From a virus, in the IMG/VR virus record IMGVR_UViG_3300032046_000059, positions 1-43,927 of that record: a stretch of 43,927 bases of DNA; one strand, given 5' to 3'. A program made the translations under genes and the position numbers. This document shows positions 7,449-14,853 of this stretch, in pieces; positions within the stretch are counted from its first letter, which is position 1; each line of letters opens with the position of its first letter. Below the pieces are notes generated by a model. That model had not been told where the DNA came from. It saw only the letters and a list, made by a program, of their open reading frames with translations, and searched no databases.

Positions 7449-7962
7449 GGTCTACCCCCCACACCTTCCGCCGTGCACACCAACCGCCGAGGACAATAGC
7501 GTCCCGTTCGTGTTCGCGGGCCGGAAGGTCGAAGTTCGGAGGGACTTCGATATTCGCCCGCGCCAATTCCACCCGCGCCCGCAACGCGACGTTCTTGGCC
7601 GCCCCCCATTCCTCCGGGCAAACACCCAACGACGGGACGCCGAGGTGTAGAAGCACCGCCGCGACGGTCCGGCGATACGCGGTGTTCGTCATCATATCCC
7701 GGTACATCTTGTGTTCGCCGACGCCGCCGCGATGTTTCTCGTGATACCTGACGCTACCCTCTTCCAGAATCGCAAGGGCCGGCCGGAGCGCGTACCGCCG
7801 CGGCGGCAACGGGTAGCCCGCGTCGCCGGCGAGGATTTGCGCGAGCGCGAACGCGGCGCCGCCCTTCGACAGCATTGAGAACTGGCCGAAGCGGAGAAGG
7901 ATTTCCGAGTCGAAGAGCGCGAAGCCGACGACGCGGCCCGGGTCCACGGCGAGGATTATCAC
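7429..7962 (-). CDS. RuvC-like Holliday-junction resolvase / endonuclease
   Basis: 177 residues from GTG 7962, preceded by GGAGG and overlapping the stop of the upstream 30-residue ORF (GTGA). The N-terminus IILAVDPGRVVGFALFD is the RNase H-fold first strand with the catalytic Asp (DPG). LAILEEGSVRY supplies the second acidic position, and EHERDAIVLGGW gives the last acidic pair, as in RuvC-type resolvases. It probably resolves branched DNA made during replication before packaging. Its place among replication genes fits. Mg-dependent catalysis is inferred from the motifs only. Confidence 0.72.
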   Translation of the reverse strand: MIILAVDPGRVVGFALFDSEILLRFGQFSMLSKGGAAFALAQILAGDAGYPLPPRRYALRPALAILEEGSVRYHEKHRGGVGEHKMYRDMMTNTAYRRTVAAVLLHLGVPSLGVCPEEWGAAKNVALRARVELARANIEVPPNFDLPAREHERDAIVLGGWCARRKVWGVDRENVLV

Positions 7963-8051
7963 CGCCGCCTCCGCCGCCACGCCACGTACGTCAGCGCCGC
8001 CGCGGCCGCGAGGCACGCGACGCCTATTATCCCGAGCCAGTTATGCGCCAT
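7959..8051 (-). CDS. 30-aa single-membrane-helix microprotein with Arg tail
   Basis: A 30-residue ORF, MAHNWLGIIGVACLAAAAA then LTYVAWRRRRR: one hydrophobic helix of about 20 residues followed by five arginines, which would anchor it with the C-terminus in the cytoplasm. It starts inside the end of the previous gene and its TGA overlaps the GTG of the resolvase (GTGA), so translation is probably coupled. A GGAG sits about 10 bases upstream. The function is unknown; the short length makes the call tentative. Confidence 0.5.
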   Translation of the reverse strand: MAHNWLGIIGVACLAAAAALTYVAWRRRRR

Positions 8052-8202
8052 TCCGCCGCAGCTCCCGCGCCATAGCCCGCCGCCCCGCGTTGTACGCTTT
8101 GACGAGCGCGAGCCGGATGGCCTCATATTGTGCGCCCCGCGGCTCGCTTTTCATCCGGTCGTGTAGGTCGCGCGCTTCGGTTTCGTAGGGCTTCGTTTTC
8201 AC
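8041..8202 (-). CDS. Hypothetical protein, 53 aa
   Basis: 53 residues from GTG 8202, which has a near-perfect AAGGAGG site 6 bases upstream and overlaps the previous stop as GTGA. The protein is charged and helical (YETEARDLHDRMKSEP, then AIRLALVKAYNAGRRAM). No family recognised. Tight packing between coupled genes supports it as real. Confidence 0.62.
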   Translation of the reverse strand: MKTKPYETEARDLHDRMKSEPRGAQYEAIRLALVKAYNAGRRAMARELRRNGA

Positions 8203-8384
8203 GGTCGAACCTCCTTGGGTTGATTGACGCCGTCCTTCCGCCACTCGCCGCCCACGTCGCGGGCGCGGCGCCGGGCCGCCGCCTTCGTCCCCGCCCGCAG
8301 CAGCACCGACGTTTTCTTCCCGGCCGCGTCCTTCACGACGACGGACACCGGGAGGCCGTTTTTGTAAATGCCGTAGGGTTTCAT
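8199..8384 (-). CDS. Hypothetical basic protein, 61 aa
   Basis: 61 residues, strongly basic (KAAARRRARDVGGEWRKDG), beginning MKPYGIYKNGLPVSVVVKD with a predicted beta-rich first half. Start and stop both overlap neighbours by 4 bases. It could bind nucleic acid, but no motif shows this. It belongs to a run of small coupled genes between primase and resolvase. Confidence 0.62.
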   Translation of the reverse strand: MKPYGIYKNGLPVSVVVKDAAGKKTSVLLRAGTKAAARRRARDVGGEWRKDGVNQPKEVRP

Positions 8385-8680
8385 CTTCCCCTCCGCGCCA
8401 CGAACGCGATGAGCTTAAGCGCCCACCACGCGATGACCGCCGACGCAACGCCGGCGACGTACACGACGCCGACGCTGAGGAAGTAAAACGCCCCGGCCAT
8501 CAACGCCACCTTCGCCTGCCACGCCCACCAGCAGCCGAGGACGGCGGCCGCGGCGCCGACCAGCGCAGCCCACGTCGCGATTCCGAACTCGCGGAAGAAC
8601 GGCCGGGCCATCTCCCGCATCTCCGCCCCGGTCGCAAGGCGGTTAATCTCCCGCGCCGTCGCCTTCATCTCGTCCGCCAT
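8381..8680 (-). CDS. Small membrane protein, 99 aa
   Basis: 99 residues from ATG 8680, chosen for the GGAGG site 5 bases upstream; the frame is open to 8779 and an ATG at 8701 also has a weak AAGG. After an amphipathic N-terminus (MADEMKATAREINRLATG) come two or three membrane segments (IATWAALVGAAAAVLGCWWAW, then LMAGAFYFLSVGVVYVAGVA and VIAWWALKLIAF) and a basic end. Function unknown. Being in the early operon it is more likely a superinfection-exclusion or membrane-tethering factor than a holin, but that is speculation. Confidence 0.6.
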   Translation of the reverse strand: MADEMKATAREINRLATGAEMREMARPFFREFGIATWAALVGAAAAVLGCWWAWQAKVALMAGAFYFLSVGVVYVAGVASAVIAWWALKLIAFVARRGR

Positions 8681-8761
8681 ATCTACCTCCGCGTTAGCCA
8701 TCGGATATATCCTTCCGCTCATATTTGTTCCCATAATTACCAGGTTTACGGCGAGTTTCTC

Positions 8762-8867
8762 GGGGCACTTGGGGCACATTTGAGGGCATTTTGCCGTCTC
8801 TCTTACGCGATCCTATTACCAGAAAAAAGGGACTGCAAATCGGCTTTTAATGTGCCCCAAGTGCCCC
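8762..8867. repeat. 19-bp perfect inverted repeat of GTGCCCC iterons (possible origin)
   Basis: Arms at 8762-8780 and 8849-8867 are perfectly complementary over 19 bases, with 68 bases between. Each arm holds two tandem 9-base units of GTGCCCCAA or a near match, so four units in two orientations, plus a degenerate fifth beside the left arm. The spacer contains an A-run and AT-rich DNA. It lies immediately downstream of the prim-pol/helicase gene. Iterons beside a replication gene are typical of origins; a transcription terminator or regulator site is the alternative. Confidence 0.6.
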
Positions 8868-8874
8868 AAAAGTT

Positions 8875-11148
8875 TTAATACGGTGCCGCAACCGTTTTAT
8901 CACTTAGCAAGCCTAACCCCTTGAAAAACCTACGCCCGGCGGTCTTCGTCGCCTCGTATCGCGGCGTTATACGCTTAATAAGCGACGCCCGCGACAGCCG
9001 TTCACGGTGCGGGACGTGGACCTCGTCGCACCAGCTTTCGTATTCGGCGTAGAGGGCGCCGCGCTCGACGCGCATGCTCCAATCCTCGACGCAGCGGTCG
9101 TTGAGGAACTCCTGGAGGGGGTCGTTCTCGCCGCGCCACTCGCGGGCGAGGTCTTCGCCGCCCGGGACGGCGGTCAGGACGAGGTGGCCGCCGGCGTCGA
9201 CGCGCGCTTTGTTCCAGGCCGCGGCGCCGGCGACGCCCCAGCGGAGGATGCCGGCGGCCTCGGCGGCGAGGGTATGCTCGAGGAACGGGTCGATCGCGTC
9301 GCCCTCGAACTTCTGCGTGAAGGGGACCATACGGACGCGGCGCCAGAACGCGTCGGAGTCGTCGGAGACCTTGGGCTTGTGGTTCGCGCAGAACCAGAGG
9401 TGAAAGCGCGGCTGGTAGGTGAAGTCGGCTTTGTAGAGGGCCCGGGCGGTGACCTGCCCCTCGCCGGTGAGCTGCTTGACGCGGCCCTCGTCGAGGCGGG
9501 TGTTCTCGCGGGGCTCGGCGGCGGTGACAAAGCGGGCGCCGTCGAGGGAGGCCATGATCGGCGAGGCGGCCTCGGCGTCGGCGCGCGACGCCTCGAAGAT
9601 CGCGAAGGGGACGGCGCGGGCGTACTGCCCGAGGGCGCGCTCGAGGGCGCTGAAGAACTTGGACTTGCCGTTCGCGCCCGAGCCGTAGCAGAGGAAGAAA
9701 CACTGCTCGGAGGTGTCGCCGGTCAGCGAGTAGCCGACGGCGAGCTGGACCCAGGCGCGGAGTTTTTCATCTGGGAAGACCTCGACGAGGAAACGGTCCC
9801 AGCGCGGCGCCTCGGCGAGGGGGTCGAAGGGGCAGCCGGCGACGCGGGTGATGCGGTCGTCGGGGCGGCCCTCTCTTAGTTCGCCGGCGCGGAGGTCGAG
9901 GACGCCGTTCTCGACGCCGAGGAGGTAGGGGTCGGGGTCCCAGCCCGAGCCGTCGTCGGCGACGGGGGGGAGGGCCTGGGCGACGTTCAGCGCCGCGTTG
10001 ATCGCGCCGGCGGACTCGGACTTGAACGCCCAGGCGATGACCTTCTTGCGAGACTCGCGGTCGTCGACGCGGCCCGCTTCCTCGTAGCGGGTGCGGGCGC
10101 AGCCGATCGCGAGGCGGGTGAGGGCGCCGTCGACGTTGCCGCCCCAGGTGTGGCCGTTCCAGACAAGCCAGCGGTCGTGGCGGTGGTCGTAGCGGACGAC
10201 GTTGCCATGTCTTGACGCGAAGAGCTCGGCGTTACCGGCGTCGGTGAGGTTGAAGCCGCCGGCCGGCTCGGGGTCGTAGCGCGCGACGGAGGCGGCGATC
10301 GTCTGGAGGTCGTCGTCGGCGAGGGGGGGGCGGCAACGCGCGGCGTTGACGTCGCGGAGGCGGGCGAGGATCTCGTCGGCGCTCGCGCCGCGGCGCCGCA
10401 TCGCGCCGGCGCAGCTCGTGAGGGTATCGTTGCGTGCCCCCTCCGAAATCGGGCCGACGTTGCCGCCAGGGGCGGCCGCGTCGTTTGCCGGGTCCGAGGT
10501 CGGCGGGGGCTTTTGCGCACCCCTGGGGCGGTGGGTAGCGGTGGGGGCGGCGGTCCTGGCGGTCCGCGCCGCGGGACTGGTCGCGAGGAGGCGGGAGAGA
10601 GGGGCGGGTATCTCCTCGACGGCCGCGTCGAAGGGCGAGAGCGCCCAGGTGTAAAAAGTCCCCGATTCGTGGTAGCTGGGCGGGACGACGACGTACGCGC
10701 TGGCGCCGCGCACGTCCACCTTGCCGCCGAGGATGTTCACGCGGGCGCCCAACGGCTCGGCGCCGGCCGGCGCGCGGAAGAACAGGTGAAGGCCGCCGCC
10801 GCCGGTCCGGGCGCGCGGGAACGCGCCCTCGTTGAGGCCCAGCTGCGCGAGCGCGGCGCGGAGGTTCGCGAGGCCCATCTCGCCGTCGGCGTCGACGACG
10901 ATCAACCCCGAGGGGCCGCAGGCGACGCCTATGTTCGCCGTGGGGTTCTTCGTCCACCATTTCGCGATCGTCGCGGCGTCGGCGGCGGCCTCCGTCGTCC
11001 AGGCCTTGATGAGGGGCGTCTTGCCGGGTTTGGCGGAGGGGCGGTCGGCCCAGACGGCGTTGTGGACGGGGAAGACGCGCCAGCCAATTTCCGCGTAGGC
11101 AAGCGCCGCGGCGGCGGGGGAGTCGGGAGGGAAGGGGCTATTGGACAT
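8875..11148 (-). CDS. Bifunctional prim-pol / D5-like primase-helicase
   Basis: 757 residues. The N-terminal domain (about 15-190) is a prim-pol: GWRVFPVHN, then IGVACGPSGLIVVDADGE with the metal-binding Asp-x-Asp, and GGGGLHLFF. A linker rich in Pro/Ala follows. Residues about 300-450 form the D5_N-like region (WNGHTW...). The SF3-type helicase has Walker A at about 488 (GSGANGKSK), a sensor/arginine region (EPRENTRLDEGRVKQLTGEG) and FHLWFCANHKPKVSDDSDAFWRRV, the D5 signature. It primes and unwinds phage DNA at the replication fork. It lies next to a probable iteron origin and to recombination genes. All key residues look present. Confidence 0.93.
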   Translation of the reverse strand: MSNSPFPPDSPAAAALAYAEIGWRVFPVHNAVWADRPSAKPGKTPLIKAWTTEAAADAATIAKWWTKNPTANIGVACGPSGLIVVDADGEMGLANLRAALAQLGLNEGAFPRARTGGGGLHLFFRAPAGAEPLGARVNILGGKVDVRGASAYVVVPPSYHESGTFYTWALSPFDAAVEEIPAPLSRLLATSPAARTARTAAPTATHRPRGAQKPPPTSDPANDAAAPGGNVGPISEGARNDTLTSCAGAMRRRGASADEILARLRDVNAARCRPPLADDDLQTIAASVARYDPEPAGGFNLTDAGNAELFASRHGNVVRYDHRHDRWLVWNGHTWGGNVDGALTRLAIGCARTRYEEAGRVDDRESRKKVIAWAFKSESAGAINAALNVAQALPPVADDGSGWDPDPYLLGVENGVLDLRAGELREGRPDDRITRVAGCPFDPLAEAPRWDRFLVEVFPDEKLRAWVQLAVGYSLTGDTSEQCFFLCYGSGANGKSKFFSALERALGQYARAVPFAIFEASRADAEAASPIMASLDGARFVTAAEPRENTRLDEGRVKQLTGEGQVTARALYKADFTYQPRFHLWFCANHKPKVSDDSDAFWRRVRMVPFTQKFEGDAIDPFLEHTLAAEAAGILRWGVAGAAAWNKARVDAGGHLVLTAVPGGEDLAREWRGENDPLQEFLNDRCVEDWSMRVERGALYAEYESWCDEVHVPHRERLSRASLIKRITPRYEATKTAGRRFFKGLGLLSDKTVAAPY

Positions 11149-11187
11149 TAGCGCGCCGCTCCCGCGAGGGCGTCCGCTATGATGAGT

Positions 11188-11583
11188 TTACTGGACGGCA
11201 TTTTTCTTTAGGGCGCGAGCGACCAACGCGCCGTACTTCCCCGCCTCGCGTTGCTCGGCTTGCTTGCCGGCGACGATTTCCTGGACGGTACGGCGGCGGG
11301 GCGCGCTCGCGGCGGCCGCGGCTCGGGGCGGTGCCTCGGCGGCGCCGGCGGCCCGGCGGGCGAGGAGCCGCTCGAGCGCGCGGAGGGCGCCACGATAGCA
11401 GCCGTCGCCGACGTCGGCGCGGGCGTCCTGGACCTCCTGCTCCGCGTACGCCATCTCCTCGAGGAGTTTGTTGAGGCAGTTGCGTTCGACGGCGTCGAGG
11501 ACGCCGCCGTACGCGTACCACAGCGCGTACGCGTCGGCCTGGGTGAGCTGGTGGGGCGCCGGCGGCGCGGCCGCGTTCGTCAC
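11188..11583 (-). CDS. Hypothetical Ala-rich protein, 131 aa
   Basis: 131 residues; no family recognised. The N-terminal half is helical (QADAYALWYAYGGVLDAVERNCLNKLLEEMAYAEQ); the middle is a low-complexity Ala/Arg/Pro linker; the end is basic (VQEIVAGKQ...VARALKKNAVQ). The start overlaps the upstream stop (ATGA). Its position just before the primase gene suggests a replication accessory such as a loader or adaptor, which is inference only. Confidence 0.65.
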   Translation of the reverse strand: MTNAAAPPAPHQLTQADAYALWYAYGGVLDAVERNCLNKLLEEMAYAEQEVQDARADVGDGCYRGALRALERLLARRAAGAAEAPPRAAAAASAPRRRTVQEIVAGKQAEQREAGKYGALVARALKKNAVQ

Positions 11584-11828
11584 GCCGTCAGGACCGGCTC
11601 TTTGACGGGAGCGTCTTCAACGGACGAGCCGTCGCCGGTCCGGACCATCGGGTTAACCCCGAGCATTTTGTAGACCGCGATGATTTCGCGGTGGGCGTCG
11701 CGGACGAGGGCGTGGAGGATTTCGCGCGTCGCGTCGACGGGCAGACCCTCCGCGTTCGCGGCGATGGTATGGGCTTTGAGGACCGCCCTATCGGCGGCGT
11801 CAAGGTGGTTCACGATTGCTTCAAACAT
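11580..11828 (-). CDS. Hypothetical helical protein, 82 aa
   Basis: 82 residues from ATG 11828, selected because GAGGAG precedes it by 6 bases; the frame is open to 11876 but that stretch overlaps the previous gene's end. It is mostly helical (IVNHLDAADRAVLKAHTIAANAEG, ILHALVRDAHREIIAVYKML), with a polar tail. No family recognised. Coupled to the next gene by ATGA. Confidence 0.65.
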   Translation of the reverse strand: MFEAIVNHLDAADRAVLKAHTIAANAEGLPVDATREILHALVRDAHREIIAVYKMLGVNPMVRTGDGSSVEDAPVKEPVLTA

Positions 11829-11859
11829 CGCGTTCTCCTCTGTTCGCCTTGCGGCGCGG

Positions 11860-12036
11860 TTATTTAACCTCAACAAGTTTTACTTTTACAACGCGCATAT
11901 TGGGATACATACGGCAATCTACCCGCGCGTTGACTTCAAGTTGGTGTATGCGATGTATAAATACCTTATCATCCAACGGTAATAACGATACGTAAGCAAA
12001 AGCATTCTTTGGTAACTGCGGCTCCTTCGTTATCAT
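11860..12036 (-). CDS. Hypothetical protein, 58 aa
   Basis: 58 residues, start ATG 12036 with AAAAGGAAG about 7 bases upstream and stop TAA at 11862-11860. Sequence: MITKEPQLPKNAFAYVSL, then a short beta-rich end (MRVVKVKLVEVK). It is AT-richer than its neighbours (ATA, TTA, GTA codons), unlike the rest of the operon. It follows the structured RNA region and could be governed by it. No homology recognised. Confidence 0.6.
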   Translation of the reverse strand: MITKEPQLPKNAFAYVSLLPLDDKVFIHRIHQLEVNARVDCRMYPNMRVVKVKLVEVK

Positions 12037-12072
12037 TATATTCTTCCTTTTTGTTCGCCTTGCGTTAGATTT

Positions 12073-12249
12073 GGGGGCGCTCCGTTCTGCCCGGAGAGGT
12101 CATAGCCGTACCCCGTTACATCGTGAGCTTCGTGCCGGGCGCGACTCCGGCCCAAGTATCCCTGGCTTAGGGGCTTTTCCTTTTCACGCAAGGTTGCTCA
12201 CGAGGGTTGACCACAAGGTTTTACTCACGCTCTTTTGCGCCACGCCCCC
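12073..12249 (-). ncRNA. Candidate structured RNA with tRNA/tmRNA-like ends
   Basis: Read on the minus strand, this gap folds convincingly by eye. A perfect 7-bp closing stem joins GGGGGCG (12249-12243) and CGCCCCC (12079-12073). A 2-base linker and a 4-bp hairpin (GCGC/GCGT, loop AAAAGA) follow, as in a D-arm. At the other end a 5-bp stem with a 7-base loop (CTCCG/CGGAG, 12096-12080) abuts the closing stem exactly as a T-arm does. Between them runs a long arm: GGTCA/TGACC, ACCC/GGGT and CGTGAGC/GCTCACG, topped by three hairpins. The T-loop (GGCAGAA) is not canonical and there is no CCA, so it is not an ordinary tRNA or tmRNA. It holds no credible ORF and is the largest gap in the early operon. 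Confidence 0.55.
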
Positions 12250-12266
12250 GACGGCCCGAGGGCCGC
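12239..12266 (-). repeat. 28-nt hairpin/GGGGGCG element, copy 1
   Basis: This matches 17188-17215 at 26 of 28 positions. Read leftwards it is a CGGCC-CTCG-GGCCG hairpin followed by GGGGGCGTGGC. It begins 7 bases after the stop of the ATPase gene and leads directly into the structured RNA, supplying its 5' closing strand. It could also end transcription from upstream. Confidence 0.7.
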
Positions 12267-12273
12267 GTTGTAG

Positions 12274-13497
12274 TTACGCTACGCTCGCCGGGACGCCGGC
12301 GACGCAGCCGTCTTCGATGACGACGCCCACCTCGCCCGAGGCGGCAACGCGCTCTATCCAAATTTGATAATCGTTCGCCGCGGCGAGTTCCGCGATGACG
12401 CGCAGGTTGTCGTCGTCCAGGAGGGAGCCGTCGTGGATGATGATGACCCGGAGCTTGGGATTCGCCGCCATCGCGACGGCGGTGGAGATACGGGTAAGCT
12501 CGGCAGACGACGCCTGCTCGAGCGGGCGGCCGTCGTAGAGAACGCCGTCCTCGTCGAACGACAGCCCCGCGACCGGGAAAGCCGCGCCGGCCAGCGCGGA
12601 TGCCTTGCGGTCGTCGATGGCCTTCAGTTGCGCCGTAAGTTCGTCGCCGGCGGCGCGGGCGGCGCGGAGTTGGCCCTCCAGATCGAGCCGGTTTTTCTTG
12701 GCGCGGACGCGGGCATTGATTTCCTCGGTGTTTTTAACCTGCTCGCGGAGAACCGCGATTTCGTCGTCCCATAGGCCGCGGTTTTGCGAACCGTTTTCCA
12801 GGAGGGCGAGGTCGGCTTCGAGCCGCTCTACTTCCTCGCGCGCGATTTTAAGCGCCCGGAACGTCTCGTTGTATTTCTCGTCGTCGCGTATTGCCTGCGC
12901 GGCTTTGTCGCTCAAGTCCTCGAGCTTTTTAATAAGATTGACGGCCGATACCAGTTCGTCCGGCGCGTCGTCCGGGGTCAGGAACGTCGCGATGCCGCCC
13001 TCGAGCCGCTTCACGTCGCGGTTGACATCCGTTCGCTTGTCGAACAGCTCCTTCCGCTCGGCCGCCATCGCGTCGAGGTCCAGGTCGAGGTCGACCACTT
13101 CCAACAGCATGGCGAGTTGGTCTTTATCCTTGGCCCGCGCGAACGCGAGGGGGTCGAAGGCGATCTTGCCCACGAGGCCGTCGAGGAGCGCCTGCGGCGT
13201 CGGGTACTCGGCGTTGGTGCCGGTGGCCTTGACCTTGAGGTAGGTGTTCTCGGCGGTGAAGGTCCGCTCGACGACGATGTCGCCGAGGTCGAGGCGGATA
13301 AAACCCGCGTCGGCGCCGTCGCGCAGCGGCTGGTCCGGGATGGCTTCCTTGCCGCCGAGGGCGTAGATGATCGCGTCGAGGACCGAACTCTTGCCCTGGG
13401 CGTTACGGCCTGTTACGAGCACGACCGAACCGTCGGGGTTGATCTCGACGACGCGGATGCGCTTGACGTTCTCGGCCTGGAGTTTAAGGATCTTCAT
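12274..13497 (-). CDS. SMC/RecF-like AAA ATPase with coiled coil
   Basis: 407 residues; ABC-type ATPase of the Rad50/SMC/RecF group. Walker A is at about residue 30 (GRNAQGKSS). Residues about 150-290 form a heptad-rich coiled coil (KRLEGGIATF...LEADLALLE...). The C-terminal half has a degenerate signature loop (LEQASSAELTRISTAVAMA) and Walker B (RVIIIHDGSLLDDD), where Asp-Gly replaces the usual Asp-Glu. Phage proteins of this sort act in recombination or end processing with a nuclease or a RecT-like partner. A zinc-site protein gene lies just upstream. Start ATG 13497 has an AGGAG site. Confidence 0.82.
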   Translation of the reverse strand: MKILKLQAENVKRIRVVEINPDGSVVLVTGRNAQGKSSVLDAIIYALGGKEAIPDQPLRDGADAGFIRLDLGDIVVERTFTAENTYLKVKATGTNAEYPTPQALLDGLVGKIAFDPLAFARAKDKDQLAMLLEVVDLDLDLDAMAAERKELFDKRTDVNRDVKRLEGGIATFLTPDDAPDELVSAVNLIKKLEDLSDKAAQAIRDDEKYNETFRALKIAREEVERLEADLALLENGSQNRGLWDDEIAVLREQVKNTEEINARVRAKKNRLDLEGQLRAARAAGDELTAQLKAIDDRKASALAGAAFPVAGLSFDEDGVLYDGRPLEQASSAELTRISTAVAMAANPKLRVIIIHDGSLLDDDNLRVIAELAAANDYQIWIERVAASGEVGVVIEDGCVAGVPASVA

Positions 13498-13614
13498 ATT
13501 ATTCTCCTATCATCTTTATAGTGGGGCGGGCGGATTGAGTCATATCGGTTGCCGGTGTACTGGCCGTCGCGTTATTCCTATTACCGCCTCGCCCCGTTGC
13601 CCCCACGCCAGGGG

Positions 13615-14343
13615 TTAGTAATCGGCGGCCGCGGCGCCGGCGTCGTTTCCGGCCGGCTCGACGGGCGCGCGCTCGAGCGCCGCCACCACTTGATGGAGGA
13701 TACCTTCGAGCTCGGGATAATCGTCGAGCGGCGTCGCACCCACGCGCTTGAAAACCGGCACGTAGTAATCCGCGGGCTTCGTCTCCTTGCGGAGGGTGAG
13801 GACGCAGCCGGTGTAGTAGAGCGGCTTCTTGCGCCGCTGCGCCGCGGCGATGAAGTTCCGCGCGGGCTTGATGCCGGTCCGCGAGACCGAGAATAGGAAC
13901 GGCGCGCCAGACCCGTCGAGGCCGACGAAGTCGTAGACCAGGGCGCAACCCGGTTTCTCGTCGTTCTCGCCCCACGCCGCGTTGCGACACGAGGCGCACG
14001 AGCCGCCCGGGTCGCCGGTCCCGGTCACCGCGTCGCGCGAGCGGCAAAGGGGTTCCTCCATGTTCTTGAGGGTCGGGTCCCAGCGGACGCGGCCGCGCCG
14101 GACGTCAAGCAGGATGCACTCGACCGCCACGGACTCCTCCTCCGTCTGGGTATTGACGAAGACGCCGTCGGGATGCGAGTCGGAGTTCTTTTGTTGAATG
14201 CGGAGCCGCGGCATCGGCAGTTCGTCGTCTGGAACGTACTGCCGCGTGTAGGGCTCGGGGACCGCCGGGACGCTAGCTTTCGGCTCGTCGTCGACGACTT
14301 CCACCGGGACGACGGGCGCTTCGGAAATCGGTTGCTTAGGCAT
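13615..14343 (-). CDS. Zinc-site phage protein, ssDNA-binding-like (tentative)
   Basis: 242 residues from ATG 14343 with a strong GAGGAGGAG site. A Pro-rich N-terminus leads to a beta-rich body with a four-cysteine cluster (LCRSRD, then SCASCRNAAWGENDEKPGC) that should bind a metal. Then come PFLFSVSRTGIKPARNF and YYTGCVLTLRKETK, and an Ala/Asp-rich acidic tail. Similar Cys-cluster proteins lie beside recombination genes in many phages and are thought to bind ssDNA; that link is from memory and not proven here. It is followed by the SMC-like ATPase, supporting a recombination role. Confidence 0.55.
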   Translation of the reverse strand: MPKQPISEAPVVPVEVVDDEPKASVPAVPEPYTRQYVPDDELPMPRLRIQQKNSDSHPDGVFVNTQTEEESVAVECILLDVRRGRVRWDPTLKNMEEPLCRSRDAVTGTGDPGGSCASCRNAAWGENDEKPGCALVYDFVGLDGSGAPFLFSVSRTGIKPARNFIAAAQRRKKPLYYTGCVLTLRKETKPADYYVPVFKRVGATPLDDYPELEGILHQVVAALERAPVEPAGNDAGAAAADY

Positions 14344-14378
14344 CGCTTACTCCTCCTCTTCGGTGATGGGTTATCGTA

Positions 14379-14720
14379 CTAATCGTTATCCGAGGGGTTT
14401 TCCCTCGCGTCTTTTTTCTCGATACAGCGGTCATAATAAGCGCGGCGGTGGCGGGCTTGGCGGTGTATACGGCGCCTAATTTTCTCCTTTTCGGCGTCGT
14501 ATTCCCCTTGCGTCATCCCGTAACAAGCGGCCTGGTAGACGTCTCTGGCGCGGATGTTGAGGTCTCGCCACTCTAACTCCGCCGCGTAAGCCGATACTCC
14601 CGCCGCAATTAAGCCGGCTTCAACGGCTTCCGCTTGGGCGCAATCCCCAACGTACCGGGCGTATGCCTCTGGGTTAGTCTCCGCGTTTACGGGATAGCCG
14701 ATAAGAAACGATGGCTTCAT
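14379..14720 (-). CDS. Hypothetical protein, 113 aa
   Basis: 113 residues; starts at ATG 14720, overlapping the stop of a 30-residue ORF (ATGA). The N-terminus (MKPSFLIGYPVNAETNPEAY) resembles enzyme-like strands; the rest is Ala-rich helix then a basic, His/Arg-rich stretch (KIRRRIHRQARHRRAYYDR). No family recognised. It could bind nucleic acid through the basic segment. Confidence 0.62.
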   Translation of the reverse strand: MKPSFLIGYPVNAETNPEAYARYVGDCAQAEAVEAGLIAAGVSAYAAELEWRDLNIRARDVYQAACYGMTQGEYDAEKEKIRRRIHRQARHRRAYYDRCIEKKDARENPSDND

Positions 14721-14809
14721 ACGGTCTCCTCATAATCGGGGCGGTATTCGGGCGAAAATTCCCCCGTCCAGTCCAGGGGCGAGGGTTCGGAATTGGGTTC
14801 GCCTATCAT
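14717..14809 (-). CDS. Acidic 30-aa microprotein
   Basis: A 30-residue ORF (MIGEPNSEPSPLDWTG, then an acidic end EYRPDYEETV) from ATG 14809. A purine-rich ribosome region (GAAGGAAGGG) lies upstream, and its TGA overlaps the next ATG. It is acidic and probably unstructured. It could be a small inhibitor or just a coupling leader for the next gene. Confidence 0.42.
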   Translation of the reverse strand: MIGEPNSEPSPLDWTGEFSPEYRPDYEETV

Positions 14810-14853
14810 CACGTTATCCCTTTCCCTTCCTTCGGTTAAGCCCCGTGGGGCGT

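Noticed and set aside
9007-9879. Plus-strand 290-residue ORF inside the primase gene
   Set aside because: Gly/Ala/Glu-rich antisense shadow of the primase-helicase gene without start signals.
12061-12273. Protein gene in the gap, such as the plus-strand ORF from 12071
   Set aside because: The plus-strand ORF has no ribosome site, is rich in unusual residues and lies over the folded RNA region opposite to all neighbours.
13498-13614. 14-codon ORF before the ATPase gene (MTQSARPTIKMIGE)
   Set aside because: It covers the ribosome site of the ATPase gene and could be a coupling leader, but it is too short and lacks its own ribosome site to list as a gene.
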